Assembly: GCA_030592355.1 (NCBI GenBank) | Contig: JAUVJE010000002.1 | Location: forward strand, 1 to 34,746 | Length of the DNA stretch: 34,746 nt | Direction: 5' to 3' | Source: Clostridia bacterium | GTDB taxonomy: Bacteria > Bacillota > Clostridia > DUPQ01 | Shown here: positions 22,822 to 31,275 of the stretch, in pieces | Layout: each line of letters starts with the position of its first letter | Numbering within the stretch: the first letter of the stretch is position 1 | Made by a program: the position numbers and the translations under genes | Notes under the pieces: model-generated | Seen by the model: the letters and a program-made list of their open reading frames with translations, nothing else | What the model was told of the DNA's origin: nothing | Databases searched by the model: none

Positions 22822-24912
22822 ATGTCCGGTATTAGTAAATCCATCCCGAAACAGGATACGGCGGAAAAAACTTCCGGCGAAGCTCTGTACATAGGCGATA
22901 TCAAAGTTGACGGCATGCTCCATGCCAAGACTCTTAGGTCGACAAAAACCAGGGCATTGATTAAGGAAATAAAACTTCCGGATCTTCCGGAGGGATATCA
23001 TATTGTAGATTACAGGGATATTCCGGGGGAAAATTACGTAAAAATTATTTTTGAAGATATGCCTGTATTTGCAGAAAAAACTGTAAATTATTATGGGGAG
23101 CCAATTCTTTTGGTTATCGGTTCTGATAAACAGCAAATACTGAAATTGATTGATGCTATTGAGGTAATATATGAACCGCTGGAACCTCGCTACAAGTATA
23201 CGAAAAGTGTAGTTCATTATGAATATGAAAAGGGCAATACAGACACTGCTTTCGCCAATGCCGTAAGGACAATCAACGGGGAGTACAAAACCGGATATCA
23301 GGAGCACATTTACTTAGAACCTCAGGGTGTTATAAGTTTGTATGATGAGAATAAAATAACAATATTGGGATCCATGCAGTGCCCGTATTATATAAAAAAC
23401 GCAGTTATGCAGGTTTTAAACGCTGATGAAGACGGTGTGCGAGTGCAACAGGCTACGACAGGGGGAGCCTTTGGAGGCAAAGAGGAATTCCCTTCTCTTA
23501 TAGCATGCCAGGCTGCAGTTGCTTCGGCAAAACTGAAAAAACCTGTAAGTCTTATATACGATCGTATGGAAGATATAGAAACAACCACAAAAAGACATCC
23601 GTCTCTCATTAAGTTTACCGCAGCCATCGGCCCAGATTTTACAGTTGACGGAATCAGAGCGCATGTCTCTCTTGACAGCGGTGCTTATATAGGGTTGTCC
23701 GGGGTAGTGCTGCAGAGGGCTATGATTGCCGCAAGCGGAGTATACACAATAAAAAATTTATCCGTTTCCGGGGATGTTTACGAAACCAATTCAGTGCCTA
23801 ACGGAGCCTTCCGTGGATTCGGTGCTCCGCAGATGTTCTTTGCCGTCGAAATGTTTATGGAACATATAGCAAAGGAACTAAAATATAGTCCACTTGAGTT
23901 CAAGTTGAATTATTTGGCAAAAACGGGCGATGCCACTTCAACGGGAGGACAGTTCAGGAATCCAATAATAATGCGGGATATGGTTCATAAAGCATGGGAA
24001 ATATCGGATTACCGGAGAAAAACCACGGAATTTTCGCAACTTGGTGTATATAAGGGAATCGGCATGTCATTATTTCTGCATGGGTGCGGATTTACGGGCA
24101 GCGGAGAACAGAAGCACATTAAGGCAGTTGTCAGACTTCGGAAAAATAAGGATGATACGGTAACAATTCTTGCGTCCAGCACAGACATGGGACAGGGCGC
24201 TGCCACCACACTAAGGAAAATAGCTGCCGGGATACTCGAATTGTCCGTTGAACAAATCATATACAATAAACCCGATACCGACCATGTGCCGGATTCCGGA
24301 CCAACGGTGGCATCGCGCACGATAATGATAGTGGGAGGGCTTATAGCCAGGGCGGCTGTGGACCTTAAAGAAAAGTGGAAACCCGGAGAAGAAATAATTG
24401 TGGAACAACGTTATAAACAACCGGAATTTATAAAATGGGATGAAGATAAATTGCGCGGCGATGCTTATCCCGCATACTCATGGGGAGTTGTCGTCAGCGA
24501 AGTGGAGGTAAATCCCGTCACATGGACAGTGGAGCTGAAAGGATTATGGTCTGTGTATGATATTGGTATAGCCATTGATGAAAGAATTGTCATAGGGCAA
24601 ATCGAGGGAGGGCTTCTTCAGGGAATAAGTTACGGCATGATGGAAGTTATGGAATGCAAAGAAGGTATTATTCAACAAAGAAATGTGACGGACTACATAA
24701 TACCAACCGCTGCCGATAGTATAAATATGCATACGGTTTTGATGGATAACTCATATCCTCTGGGACCGTATGGAGCAAAAGGCGCGGGAGAATTGCCATT
24801 GGTGGGCGGAGCGCCTGCAGTTGCCATGGCGATTGAAAACGCAATCGGGAAAAAAGTTACCAGAATACCGGTAACGCCGGAATATATAATGGAGCTGATG
24901 AAAAATGGCTGA
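22822..24912 (+). CDS. Molybdenum hydroxylase 2, molybdopterin-binding subunit
   Basis: A 696-residue xanthine dehydrogenase-family large subunit. All purine-hydroxylase landmarks are seen: Gln186 (GSMQCP), Glu221 after GGAFGGK (bovine Glu802), Arg331 in AFRGFG (bovine Arg880) and Glu657 in GAGELPL (bovine Glu1261). This makes it the better candidate of the two for true hypoxanthine/xanthine chemistry. It is about 75 residues shorter than hydroxylase 1 and its subunit order is reversed (Mo-FeS-FAD). GAGAGGAGC lies upstream of the ATG. It overlaps the FeS gene by 8 bases. Confidence 0.92.
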   Translation: MSGISKSIPKQDTAEKTSGEALYIGDIKVDGMLHAKTLRSTKTRALIKEIKLPDLPEGYHIVDYRDIPGENYVKIIFEDMPVFAEKTVNYYGEPILLVIGSDKQQILKLIDAIEVIYEPLEPRYKYTKSVVHYEYEKGNTDTAFANAVRTINGEYKTGYQEHIYLEPQGVISLYDENKITILGSMQCPYYIKNAVMQVLNADEDGVRVQQATTGGAFGGKEEFPSLIACQAAVASAKLKKPVSLIYDRMEDIETTTKRHPSLIKFTAAIGPDFTVDGIRAHVSLDSGAYIGLSGVVLQRAMIAASGVYTIKNLSVSGDVYETNSVPNGAFRGFGAPQMFFAVEMFMEHIAKELKYSPLEFKLNYLAKTGDATSTGGQFRNPIIMRDMVHKAWEISDYRRKTTEFSQLGVYKGIGMSLFLHGCGFTGSGEQKHIKAVVRLRKNKDDTVTILASSTDMGQGAATTLRKIAAGILELSVEQIIYNKPDTDHVPDSGPTVASRTIMIVGGLIARAAVDLKEKWKPGEEIIVEQRYKQPEFIKWDEDKLRGDAYPAYSWGVVVSEVEVNPVTWTVELKGLWSVYDIGIAIDERIVIGQIEGGLLQGISYGMMEVMECKEGIIQQRNVTDYIIPTAADSINMHTVLMDNSYPLGPYGAKGAGELPLVGGAPAVAMAIENAIGKKVTRIPVTPEYIMELMKNG

Positions 24913-25378
24913 AATCAAATTTGTATTAAACAATGAGAAAGTCCAAATTGACAGAGACCCGACAATGCGTCTCCTTGATGTGCTTCGTGATGATTTCGGG
25001 CTTATAGGAGTAAAAGAAGGTTGCGGCGAAGGAGAATGCGGTGCCTGCTCGGTACTCATCGACAGCGAAGTGGCAAGTTCCTGCATTGTGCCCCTTGGGA
25101 ATGTGTTCGACAAGAAAATTGTGACGATAGAAGGATTTAAAAAAACTGACAGATACAAGGTACTTCATGAGGCTTACGAGGAGGAGGGTGCAGTACAATG
25201 TGGATTCTGCATACCCGGAATGCTGCTGGCATCTGAGTCGCTTTTAAATAAAAATCCCCATCCTTCAGAGGATGAAATACGCGACGGATTGTCCGGGAAT
25301 CTTTGCAGATGCACAGGATACAACATGATTGTAAGGGCTGTACAAAGAGCCGCTGAAACAGGTGAGGGATTATGGTAA
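24905..25378 (+). CDS. Molybdenum hydroxylase 2, [2Fe-2S] subunit
   Basis: A 157-residue two-cluster ferredoxin subunit. The first cluster uses Cys40, Cys45, Cys48 and Cys60 (CGEGECGAC...SC), the second Cys99, Cys102, Cys134 and Cys136 (CGFC...CRC). The sequence GEGECGACSV is closer to the classical xanthine dehydrogenase consensus than its counterpart at 14432. Overlaps of 8 and 7 bases with the flanking subunits show it is translated with them. Confidence 0.94.
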   Translation: MAEIKFVLNNEKVQIDRDPTMRLLDVLRDDFGLIGVKEGCGEGECGACSVLIDSEVASSCIVPLGNVFDKKIVTIEGFKKTDRYKVLHEAYEEEGAVQCGFCIPGMLLASESLLNKNPHPSEDEIRDGLSGNLCRCTGYNMIVRAVQRAAETGEGLW

Positions 25379-26247
25379 AATCATATTTCCCCAAAACATA
25401 CCGGCAGGCACTTGAGATTCTTGCAAAAAGCAATCCTGCAATTATTGCAGGCGGCACGGATCTCATGGTAAAAAAACGCAGATGGTCCGGTTTATCCCCC
25501 GGATTTTCAGAAGATATGATTTTTATTTCACAACTCAGGGAATTAGATTACATCCGCAGGGAAAATGGGAAAATATACATCGGTGCAAATGTAACGCTGG
25601 AAAAATTGCTTCATGACAAAGACATACCGGAGATTCTTAAAAAAGCAGTGGCATCCATGGCATCTCCCGGTGTCAGGCATACCGCGACATTGGCCGGCAA
25701 TATAGCAAATGCATCACCGGCCGGAGATACGCTGCCTGTTCTATATATTTTAAATGCCCGGATAGTTATCGGAAGCCTTGAAAGAGAGAATGTAATTCAA
25801 ATCGAAGATTTCATACTCGGTCCGGGTTCTATTGATTTGCGAAGAAGTGAAATAATAAAGGAAATTATAATAGATGATACTGATTTTGATTTTATGATGT
25901 ATGAAAAAGTCGGCGGCAGGAAATCTGATGCTATTTCCAAGGTATCTTTTGCAGCTGCGGTATCTTCGGTATTTGATATGGTTACTGACATGAGGATAGC
26001 TATAGGGGCTGTGGCTCCGACCGTCGTACGGATAAGAGAATTTGAACTTCAGTTGATAGATACACCGGTAAATGAGATGGCGCAAATATCTGGTTTGGTG
26101 AAAGATTTATATAAACCATTGATAAAACCTATAAGCGATCAAAGATCCACAGCTGACTACCGGAAAATGTGTGTGTTGAATTTTATAGAAGAATTTCTTA
26201 ATAAAGCCGGAAAAAGAATAGGTAAGGAGAAAGATATTGATTGGTGA
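25372..26247 (+). CDS. Molybdenum hydroxylase 2, FAD-binding subunit
   Basis: A 291-residue CoxM/XdhB-type flavoprotein subunit with AIIAGGTDLMV near residues 23-33 and the second FAD motif TLAGNIANASPAGDTLPVL near residues 104-122, then a C-terminal domain ending STADYRKMCVLNFIEEF. Both motifs match the family consensus more closely than the FAD subunit of hydroxylase 1. It completes the second trimeric enzyme. It overlaps the regulator gene by 11 bases, so hydroxylase 2 and the regulator are co-transcribed. Confidence 0.92.
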   Translation: MVKSYFPKTYRQALEILAKSNPAIIAGGTDLMVKKRRWSGLSPGFSEDMIFISQLRELDYIRRENGKIYIGANVTLEKLLHDKDIPEILKKAVASMASPGVRHTATLAGNIANASPAGDTLPVLYILNARIVIGSLERENVIQIEDFILGPGSIDLRRSEIIKEIIIDDTDFDFMMYEKVGGRKSDAISKVSFAAAVSSVFDMVTDMRIAIGAVAPTVVRIREFELQLIDTPVNEMAQISGLVKDLYKPLIKPISDQRSTADYRKMCVLNFIEEFLNKAGKRIGKEKDIDW

Positions 26248-26773
26248 AAGAATCAGACACAGAAGAAATGAAATTAAAATGAGCATGAAAGTCCTTGCTG
26301 AAAAAACAGGACTTACATCAGGTTTTATAAGTCAGGTTGAACGCGAACTTGCCGAACCCTCCATAACCTCGCTTCGTAAAATTGCAGAAGCACTGGGAGT
26401 AGCGGTTTTTTATTTTTTTACTGAGAAGAAAAACACAGGAATTGTAGTTAGAAATAATAAAAGGCAAAGTAGAAACTTCCCAAAATCCCACCTTACCTAT
26501 GAATTGTTATCGCCGGACTTGAACAGACAGATGGAGATGTTCATGGCCTCTTTGGAACCCGGAGCCGAGACTTGCGACGAACCTCTTTCCCATAATGGGG
26601 AAGAAGTGACCCATGTGCTTGAAGGAACCATGTGGATTAAAATCGGGAAAGATGAATACACATTGGAAACAGGTGACACTATTTACTATTTTTCGAGTAT
26701 GCCTCACAAAATAGTAAATACCGGGAGTATCATGCTTCGTTTTATATCAACAATAACGCCCCCGGCGTTTTAA
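26237..26773 (+). CDS. XRE-family transcriptional regulator with C-terminal cupin
   Basis: A 178-residue regulator. Residues 5-60 form an XRE helix-turn-helix (IRHRRNEIKMSMKVLAEKTGLTSGFISQVER), and residues 105-175 form a small cupin (EEVTHVLEGTMWIKIGKDEYTLETGD). Such HTH-cupin proteins sense small ligands; a purine or pathway product is the obvious candidate. The start is TTG at 26237, with AAGGAG about 7 bases upstream, inside the end of the FAD subunit gene. It may act on the palindrome at 28589-28626 or the promoter at 12991. No direct proof is present. Confidence 0.88.
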   Translation: MIGERIRHRRNEIKMSMKVLAEKTGLTSGFISQVERELAEPSITSLRKIAEALGVAVFYFFTEKKNTGIVVRNNKRQSRNFPKSHLTYELLSPDLNRQMEMFMASLEPGAETCDEPLSHNGEEVTHVLEGTMWIKIGKDEYTLETGDTIYYFSSMPHKIVNTGSIMLRFISTITPPAF

Positions 26774-26827
26774 ATCGAAATTTACATTAAGACGACATCC
26801 TGATTGATAGAATATTGGAGGAAATAG

Positions 26828-28537
26828 ATGAATACTATGCAGCTGGCAAAAGTCGCACGAGGCGATAAAAAAGCAGATTTAGTTCTGAAAAATTGTACTA
26901 TTGTTAATGTTTTCAACCACAAGGTGGAGCACGGTGATATTGCAATTACCGACGGTATCATCGCCGGCATCGGGAAATATTCAGGGAGAAAGGAAATTGA
27001 CCTTGAAGGCGGATTTGTCTGCCCCGGATTTATAGACGGCCATGTGCATATTGAATCTTCTATGCTTACACCCCCGCAATTTGCAAAAACGGTTATTCCC
27101 AAGGGCACAACCACAGTAATAGCGGACCCCCATGAAATTGCAAACGTTTGCGGTATAGACGGTATTGAATTTATGCTTGACAGCAGCGAAAAGCTTCCTT
27201 TGGATGTATTTATTATGCTTCCTTCCTGCGTTCCGTCAACAGACTATGAAAATTCCGGCGCGGTTCTTTCCGCGGAGGACTTAGCTCCGTTAATGGACCA
27301 CGAGCGCGTTATTGGACTTGGAGAAATGATGAATTATCCCGGTGTAATCAATGGTATTAAGAAAATCCATGACAAGTTGAATATCGCCGGGGGACGGATG
27401 ATTGACGGACATGCTCCGGGAGTTACCGGTAAAGAACTGAACGCCTATGTTGCATCGGGTATAAAGACAGACCATGAATGCACGGCAGTAGACGAAATGG
27501 AAGAAAAACTGAGACGGGGAATGTATATTATTATCAGGGAAGGTTCTGCAACAAGAAACCTGGATACTCTGATTGCGGGTGTCAGCAAAGACAATCTGAG
27601 AAGAATGCTTTTTTGCACCGACGATAAACATCCCAAGAGTATAAAGAACGAAGGTCATATCAATTACAATGTTAAAAGAGCCGTAAGCCATGGGGTTGAC
27701 GCCATTGACGCGATTTTAATGGCAACACTGAATACCGCAGAATGCTACGGACTTCGGGACAGGGGCGCAATAGCACCTGGCTACATAGCAGATATTCTGG
27801 TTTTGGATAATCTTAAAAACTTTTCAGTTATGCAGGTTTTCAAAAAAGGAAAGCTGGTAGCTGCAAACGGAGAAGCAAAATTCGGAGCGCGTGCAGTGGC
27901 TGACCAACGTGTGTTAAATACAGTCGTACTCAATGACAATATGAAAATTAATCTTGATTTACACCTGAAATCGGATGTAGTTAAAGTAATCCAGATAATT
28001 GAAGACAATATAATAACTAAAAAAGTTATCAGAAAAGTAGATGTAGATGACGGATATTATAAAAACAATCCAAAGCTGGACATACTGAAACTGGCTGTTA
28101 TAGAAAGGCATAAGAAAACCGGTAATATCGGACTTGGCCTGGTAGAAGGCTACGGATTGAAAAATGGCGCAGTAGCCCTGACAATTGCCCATGACTCTCA
28201 CAATATTATAGTTGTCGGTGACAATGACAGGGATATGTTGGAAGCGGTCAGGGAATTACAGAAATGCGAGGGTGGAATAACCATATGCAGCGGCGGAAAG
28301 GTTATGGGAAGCCTGACTCTGGAGGTCGGTGGATTGATGACTGATTCATCAATTGAATCAGTGGAAGATAAAGTTGATGAGTTGGTGGGAATTGCGGAGA
28401 AAATGGGCATTAACAAAGGATTGGATCCATTTTTAACACTATCCTTCCTCTCGCTTCCAGTAATACCCGAACTTAAACTAACCGACCGAGGCCTTTTTGA
28501 CGTAACAACCTTCGGCTTTGTGGGCACGGAAGAGTAG
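26828..28537 (+). CDS. ade: Adenine deaminase
   Basis: A 569-residue bacterial adenine deaminase of the two-metal amidohydrolase type. Landmarks are DGHVHIESSML at residues 70-80, GLGEMMNYPGV near 163, DGHAPGVTG at 193-201 and CTDDKHP at 263-269, followed by the family's C-terminal domain. It converts adenine to hypoxanthine and ammonia, feeding the molybdenum hydroxylases. TTGGAGG lies 7 bases before the ATG. No promoter is seen in the 54-base gap after the regulator, so it is probably read from upstream. A promoter and palindrome begin about 25 bases after its stop. Confidence 0.95.
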   Translation: MNTMQLAKVARGDKKADLVLKNCTIVNVFNHKVEHGDIAITDGIIAGIGKYSGRKEIDLEGGFVCPGFIDGHVHIESSMLTPPQFAKTVIPKGTTTVIADPHEIANVCGIDGIEFMLDSSEKLPLDVFIMLPSCVPSTDYENSGAVLSAEDLAPLMDHERVIGLGEMMNYPGVINGIKKIHDKLNIAGGRMIDGHAPGVTGKELNAYVASGIKTDHECTAVDEMEEKLRRGMYIIIREGSATRNLDTLIAGVSKDNLRRMLFCTDDKHPKSIKNEGHINYNVKRAVSHGVDAIDAILMATLNTAECYGLRDRGAIAPGYIADILVLDNLKNFSVMQVFKKGKLVAANGEAKFGARAVADQRVLNTVVLNDNMKINLDLHLKSDVVKVIQIIEDNIITKKVIRKVDVDDGYYKNNPKLDILKLAVIERHKKTGNIGLGLVEGYGLKNGAVALTIAHDSHNIIVVGDNDRDMLEAVRELQKCEGGITICSGGKVMGSLTLEVGGLMTDSSIESVEDKVDELVGIAEKMGINKGLDPFLTLSFLSLPVIPELKLTDRGLFDVTTFGFVGTEE

Positions 28538-28562
28538 TAACGACTAATGCAAATATGATAGT

Positions 28563-28591
28563 TTGAAGAGTGTTGAGATGTGTGGTAAAAT
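28563..28591 (+). promoter_or_regulatory. Internal promoter of the ygeY-ygeW-arcC half
   Basis: TTGAAG at 28563-28568 and TAAAAT at 28586-28591 are 17 bases apart. The -10 box runs into the left arm of the palindrome at 28589. This would give the carbamoyl-phosphate-forming genes a separate start point. Confidence 0.55.
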
Positions 28592-28626
28592 TTAGTAGCA
28601 CTTAATATATTTAGTGTTACTAAATT
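28589..28626. promoter_or_regulatory. Palindromic operator candidate over the start site
   Basis: AATTTAGTAGCACT at 28589-28602 is matched by AGTGTTACTAAATT at 28613-28626 at 13 of 14 positions, with a 10-base spacer. It overlaps the -10 box and the expected transcription start and has no T-tract after it, so an operator is more likely than a terminator. The XRE-cupin protein encoded at 26237 is a natural candidate to bind it. Alternatively it folds as a 5' stem-loop in the message. Confidence 0.5.
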
Positions 28627-28650
28627 ATAAGTAAATTGAGGTCAGGGTAT

Positions 28651-29883
28651 ATGGTATATATAAAAGGGTATGAGTGCACAATTTGCAATTCACAGTATGA
28701 AGTGAATGAAAAACTTCATACCTGTCCTAAGTGCGGCGAAAAAGGCATATTGGAAATCATTTACGACTATCAGAAAATAAAATCAAAAATGACAAAGTCA
28801 TATTTTGCAAACTGCACGGATAATTCTATGTGGCGATACCATTATACAATGTCTGTAGAGCCTGGATTAAGAAGCAAGTATCTTAGAGTTGGCGGAACTC
28901 CGTTATATAAGGCAAAACATCTTTGCGATATTATGGGATTTAAGAAAATTTATATAAAAGACGAAGGTGTGAATCCCACCGCATCATTGAAAGACCGGGC
29001 TTCAGCCGTGGCGGTGGCCGATGCTGTTGCACTTAAGGCTGCTATAATAAGCTGCAGTTCCACGGGGAATGCAGCATCGTCGCTTGCGGGGAATGCAGCG
29101 AGAATTGGAATGAATACAGTAATTTTTGTGCCTGAAAGAACACCGGAAGGAAAGCTTTCGCAATTGTTGATTTTCGGAGCAAAAGTTATAGTGGTGAAGG
29201 GCAGTTACAGAGATGCTTTTGAGATGTCGCAAAAGGCGATAAAAAAATGGGGATGGTACAATAGGAATGCGGCAATCAATCCGCATCTGGTGGAAGGGAA
29301 AAAAACAGTAGCCCTTGAAATTGCTGAGCAGATGGATTGGAAAGTGCCTGATTGGGTTGCAGTATCTGTAGGCGACGGCTGCACGATTGCGGGAGTTTAT
29401 AAAGGCTTTCACGATCTTTTACAGCTGGGAATAATCGACAGGATACCAAAGCTCCTGGGCGTGCAGTCAGACGGCTGCAGTCCCTTTGTCAACGCATATG
29501 TGAAAAAACAGAAAATAGAACCAACTGAAGAAAATACCATCGCAGACAGTATTTCCGTAGGAATTCCCAGAAATCCGGTTAAAGCAATAAGGGCGGTTGA
29601 AAAATCAGGAGGTTCCTGGATAGCGGTTTCCGACCACAATATATTAAAAGCCATGAAAACACTTGGAAGCAACGAAGGAATTTTCACCGAACCGGCGGGT
29701 GCAGCAAGCCTTGAAGGAGCCGAAGAAGCTTTGAAACTTGGGATAATAAAACCCGATGAAACCATATGTATCATTGCAACAGGTAATGGTCTTAAAGATA
29801 CAAAAAATGCCTTGGAAATTGCAGGCAAACCGATATATATTGAACCCGATATGAATGAATTAATAAAAATAATAGGGAAATAA
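28651..29883 (+). CDS. Threonine-synthase-like PLP enzyme with zinc ribbon
   Basis: A 410-residue fold-type II PLP enzyme. The N-terminus has a zinc-ribbon pair, Cys9-x2-Cys12 and Cys25-x2-Cys28, as in one class of threonine synthases. The PLP lysine is Lys114 in NPTASLKDR, and the phosphate-binding loop is SSTGNAASS near residue 140. In a purine locus with no threonine genes nearby, a beta-elimination or substitution on a diaminopropionate-like amino acid is more plausible than threonine synthesis, but this is inference. ATG 28651 is preferred to TTG 28636 because GAGGTCAGGG lies between them. Confidence 0.8.
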   Translation: MVYIKGYECTICNSQYEVNEKLHTCPKCGEKGILEIIYDYQKIKSKMTKSYFANCTDNSMWRYHYTMSVEPGLRSKYLRVGGTPLYKAKHLCDIMGFKKIYIKDEGVNPTASLKDRASAVAVADAVALKAAIISCSSTGNAASSLAGNAARIGMNTVIFVPERTPEGKLSQLLIFGAKVIVVKGSYRDAFEMSQKAIKKWGWYNRNAAINPHLVEGKKTVALEIAEQMDWKVPDWVAVSVGDGCTIAGVYKGFHDLLQLGIIDRIPKLLGVQSDGCSPFVNAYVKKQKIEPTEENTIADSISVGIPRNPVKAIRAVEKSGGSWIAVSDHNILKAMKTLGSNEGIFTEPAGAASLEGAEEALKLGIIKPDETICIIATGNGLKDTKNALEIAGKPIYIEPDMNELIKIIGK

Positions 29884-29907
29884 CCCTTTAATACAGGAGG
29901 ACAAATA

Positions 29908-31275
29908 ATGAACGGCATACCCTTTGGACCAACTTATGATGAAATGCTTGAGAGGAATCTTATAGATCCCGAAATCAAAGGGAAAGCAGAGAAAGCAATA
30001 AGCGATGAATTAGATCCTATAAATCTTTTTAACATCACTTGGAAAGATACAGATAATAATGTCAGAAAGATAGTGCTTCCACCGGAACTTACCGGTATTG
30101 ACGCCAATATTGTAGTGCTTCTCGGTAAAGATTTTCCTTCCGGCTCACACAAAGTGGGTCCTGCATATTCCACTCTCATAGAAGGCTGCGTGGATGGTGA
30201 CATACTTCCGGGACAACACACGATACTTGGGCCTTCAACGGGAAATTTCGGCATAGGCGTATCATATATATGCAACTTAATGGGGTATGATGCAATAGTA
30301 ATCATGCCTGACAATATGAGCAAAGAACGTTATGAGAGAATTGAGAGATACGGAGCTGAACTTGATCTTACGCCGGGAACGGAGTCTGATGTTATATTAA
30401 CCTTGCAAAGAACATATGAATTGGCGAAAGATCCCAAAATGCGGTCGCTGGCGCAGTTTGAATTGCTGCCCAACTATCGCTTTCACAGACATGTAACGGG
30501 AAACTCCGCCATAGAGGCGGTTGAAGGCATAGGTAATGGCAGAATAGCATGTTTTGCATGTGCTCCGGGCTCCGCCGGCACCATTGCCGCCGGAGACCAG
30601 ATAAAAGAAACCTTTCCTGAAGTCAGGATTGCCGCCCTTGAGCCTTACGAGTGCTCTACACTTACAAACGGAGGCCGTGGGCAGCACCGGATAGAGGGGA
30701 TAGGCGACAAGATGTGCACGCTGATACACAATGTTTTAAACACTGATTTTGTAGTACTTATACGCGATGATGATTGTGTAAGGGGACTTAAGGTTATACA
30801 CGATGGTGCCGATATTTTGGCTGAATCAGGAATTGATATGGAAACGATTTTGTATATGAAGGATCTTTTCGGTGTATCGGGTATCTGCAACATCATAGGT
30901 TCCATTAAGATGGCAAAACACCTGCACCTGGGCCCGGGAGACAATGTTGTTACTGTAGCAACCGACGGCTATGACAGATATGAATCCGTCATTGAAGATC
31001 TTGACCGCCGTTATCTGGAAGTAGAAGATTTTGTACTGAGACGTTGGAAAAAGGATGTGTTCGACAATGCTGATGAGAGCAACATAATGGATTTCCGCCA
31101 AAGCGATAAAAAGGAACAGCTTTTTCAACAGAAAGAAAAGGACTGGATCCCGTTCGGATATACAAAAGAGTACATGGATTCTATGAAAGATCAGAATTTC
31201 TGGGATGCTGAATACGCAAAAGTAAAATACTATGATAAAAAAATCAAAGAGATGAGGAGGCAGCCCAATGATTGA
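29908..31275 (+). CDS. Cysteine-synthase-like PLP enzyme of the purine locus
   Basis: A 455-residue fold-type II PLP enzyme, longer than ordinary cysteine synthase (about 310). The likely PLP lysine is Lys82 in PSGSHKVGPAY. The phosphate loop is GPSTGNFGIG at 108-117, and a glycine-rich ACAPGSAGTIAAGD segment lies near residue 215. A C-terminal extension beyond about residue 370 is charged and without a recognised motif. It resembles uncharacterised proteins that travel with ygeY and ygeW. It is not similar by eye to E. coli YgeX (diaminopropionate ammonia-lyase), which occupies this position in that cluster. CAGGAGG lies upstream and the gene overlaps ygeY by 8 bases. Confidence 0.78.
   Translation: MNGIPFGPTYDEMLERNLIDPEIKGKAEKAISDELDPINLFNITWKDTDNNVRKIVLPPELTGIDANIVVLLGKDFPSGSHKVGPAYSTLIEGCVDGDILPGQHTILGPSTGNFGIGVSYICNLMGYDAIVIMPDNMSKERYERIERYGAELDLTPGTESDVILTLQRTYELAKDPKMRSLAQFELLPNYRFHRHVTGNSAIEAVEGIGNGRIACFACAPGSAGTIAAGDQIKETFPEVRIAALEPYECSTLTNGGRGQHRIEGIGDKMCTLIHNVLNTDFVVLIRDDDCVRGLKVIHDGADILAESGIDMETILYMKDLFGVSGICNIIGSIKMAKHLHLGPGDNVVTVATDGYDRYESVIEDLDRRYLEVEDFVLRRWKKDVFDNADESNIMDFRQSDKKEQLFQQKEKDWIPFGYTKEYMDSMKDQNFWDAEYAKVKYYDKKIKEMRRQPND

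Noticed and set aside
28589..28626. Terminator of adenine deaminase
   Set aside because: The stem is AT-rich, no T-tract follows either arm, and it overlaps a promoter -10 box, which fits an operator better.
29908..31275. Assignment as ygeX (diaminopropionate ammonia-lyase)
   Set aside because: The position fits, but the PLP-lysine context and overall sequence do not resemble E. coli YgeX as I recall it, so only a family-level call is given.
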